From an uncultured Lachnospiraceae bacterium (GTDB lineage Bacteria > Bacillota > Clostridia > Lachnospirales > Lachnospiraceae), in NCBI GenBank assembly GCA_902782715.1, contig CACZOG010000109.1, positions 1 through 5,286 on the forward strand: 5,286 nt of DNA. Reading direction: 5' to 3'. The notes beneath the pieces are model-generated. The model made no database searches. It worked only from the letters and a program-made list of their open reading frames with translations, and was not told the origin of the DNA. Shown here piece by piece: positions 5,012 to 5,286 of the stretch; position 1 is the stretch's first letter; every line of letters starts with the position of its first letter. Both the position numbers and the translations under genes were made by a program.

Positions 5012-5286
5012 ATGAAAAAACCGGAACTTTTGATTCCTGCGGGAAGCCTTGAAGTACTGCGTACGGCCGTTAATTTCGGAGCCGATGCGGTATATATCGG
5101 CGGAGATGTATTTTCACTTCGTGCCAAGGCTAAGAATTTTACAAAAGAAGAGATGATCGAAGGCATTGCATATGCACACTCACATAACGTGAAAGTATAT
5201 GTTACTGCCAATATTTTCGCGCATAACGATGACCTTGAAGAAGCCAAAGAGTATTTTAAGCAGATGGCCGAGGTTAAGCCTGACGG
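5012..5286 (+). CDS. U32-peptidase-family protein, N-terminal part (TrhP/RlhA-type), cut by window end
   Basis: From ATG 5012 the frame stays open to the window edge (91 codons). The N-terminus is typical of the U32 family: PELLIPAGSLEVL (residues 4-16), GADAVYIGG (23-31), an LRAKAKNFTKEEM segment (36-48), YAHSHNVKVYVTANI (54-68) and AHNDDLEE (70-77). Despite the peptidase name, the best-studied members are RNA hydroxylation factors: E. coli RlhA for 23S rRNA, and TrhP in E. coli and B. subtilis (YrrN, YrrO) for 5-hydroxyuridine at tRNA position 34. TrhP supplies the hydroxyl that TrmR methylates, so adjacency to the preceding gene supports a TrhP-like role; the N-terminus looks closer to YrrO than YrrN from memory. 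The start has only a weak SD (AGAG, 5002-5005). The cysteines and other key residues lie outside the window. Confidence 0.85.
   Translation, partial: MKKPELLIPAGSLEVLRTAVNFGADAVYIGGDVFSLRAKAKNFTKEEMIEGIAYAHSHNVKVYVTANIFAHNDDLEEAKEYFKQMAEVKPD

Overview
The window looks like a conserved housekeeping segment of a Firmicutes genome, most likely a member of class Clostridia, family Lachnospiraceae. The family-level call is an inference from protein similarity as I remember it: the RNase J and MltG-like proteins resemble Lachnospiraceae versions. General support comes from AGGAGG-type ribosome binding sites, a TTG start, TATAAT-type promoter elements and moderate GC. All genes lie on the + strand, the window is densely coding, and no gap approaches 300 bases.

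Layout. (1) Positions 2-142 are the C-terminal LysM domain of a cell-wall-binding protein that starts outside the window, closed by a strong intrinsic terminator at 168-220. (2) A complete cytidine deaminase gene (cdd, 283-705) follows, with its own ribosome binding site and a weak promoter candidate. (3) A clear extended -10 promoter (735-763) opens a tightly packed operon: ireB (828-1109), ruvX (1099-1530), a DUF1292/YrzB gene (1585-1839), RNase J (1867-3528, TTG start), a YlbF-family gene (3531-3857), a short MltG/YceG-like membrane protein (3866-4369), a TrmR-type O-methyltransferase (4362-5003), and the beginning of a U32-peptidase-family gene (5012-5286, cut by the window end). Spacings inside the operon run from an 11-base overlap to 54 bases, and I see no internal terminator.

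How the genes fit together. The block matches the Bacillus subtilis order yrzL-yrrK-yrzB-yrrL-yrrM-yrrN/yrrO as I recall it, with RNase J and a YlbF-family gene placed between the yrzB and yrrL equivalents. It combines control of cell-wall stress (IreB, the MltG-like protein), rRNA maturation and RNA turnover (RuvX, RNase J, the YlbF-family protein) and tRNA wobble-uridine modification (the TrmR-like methyltransferase and a U32 protein of the TrhP/RlhA type).

Novelty. I do not see an undescribed system such as a defence island, mobile element, CRISPR array or biosynthetic cluster. The most interesting points are the MltG-like protein, which keeps the membrane anchor and LysM-like part but has no catalytic domain and ends in an acidic tail; the RNase J/YlbF-family pairing; the unusual arginine codon use of cdd; and the apparently SD-less, overlap-coupled start of the methyltransferase.
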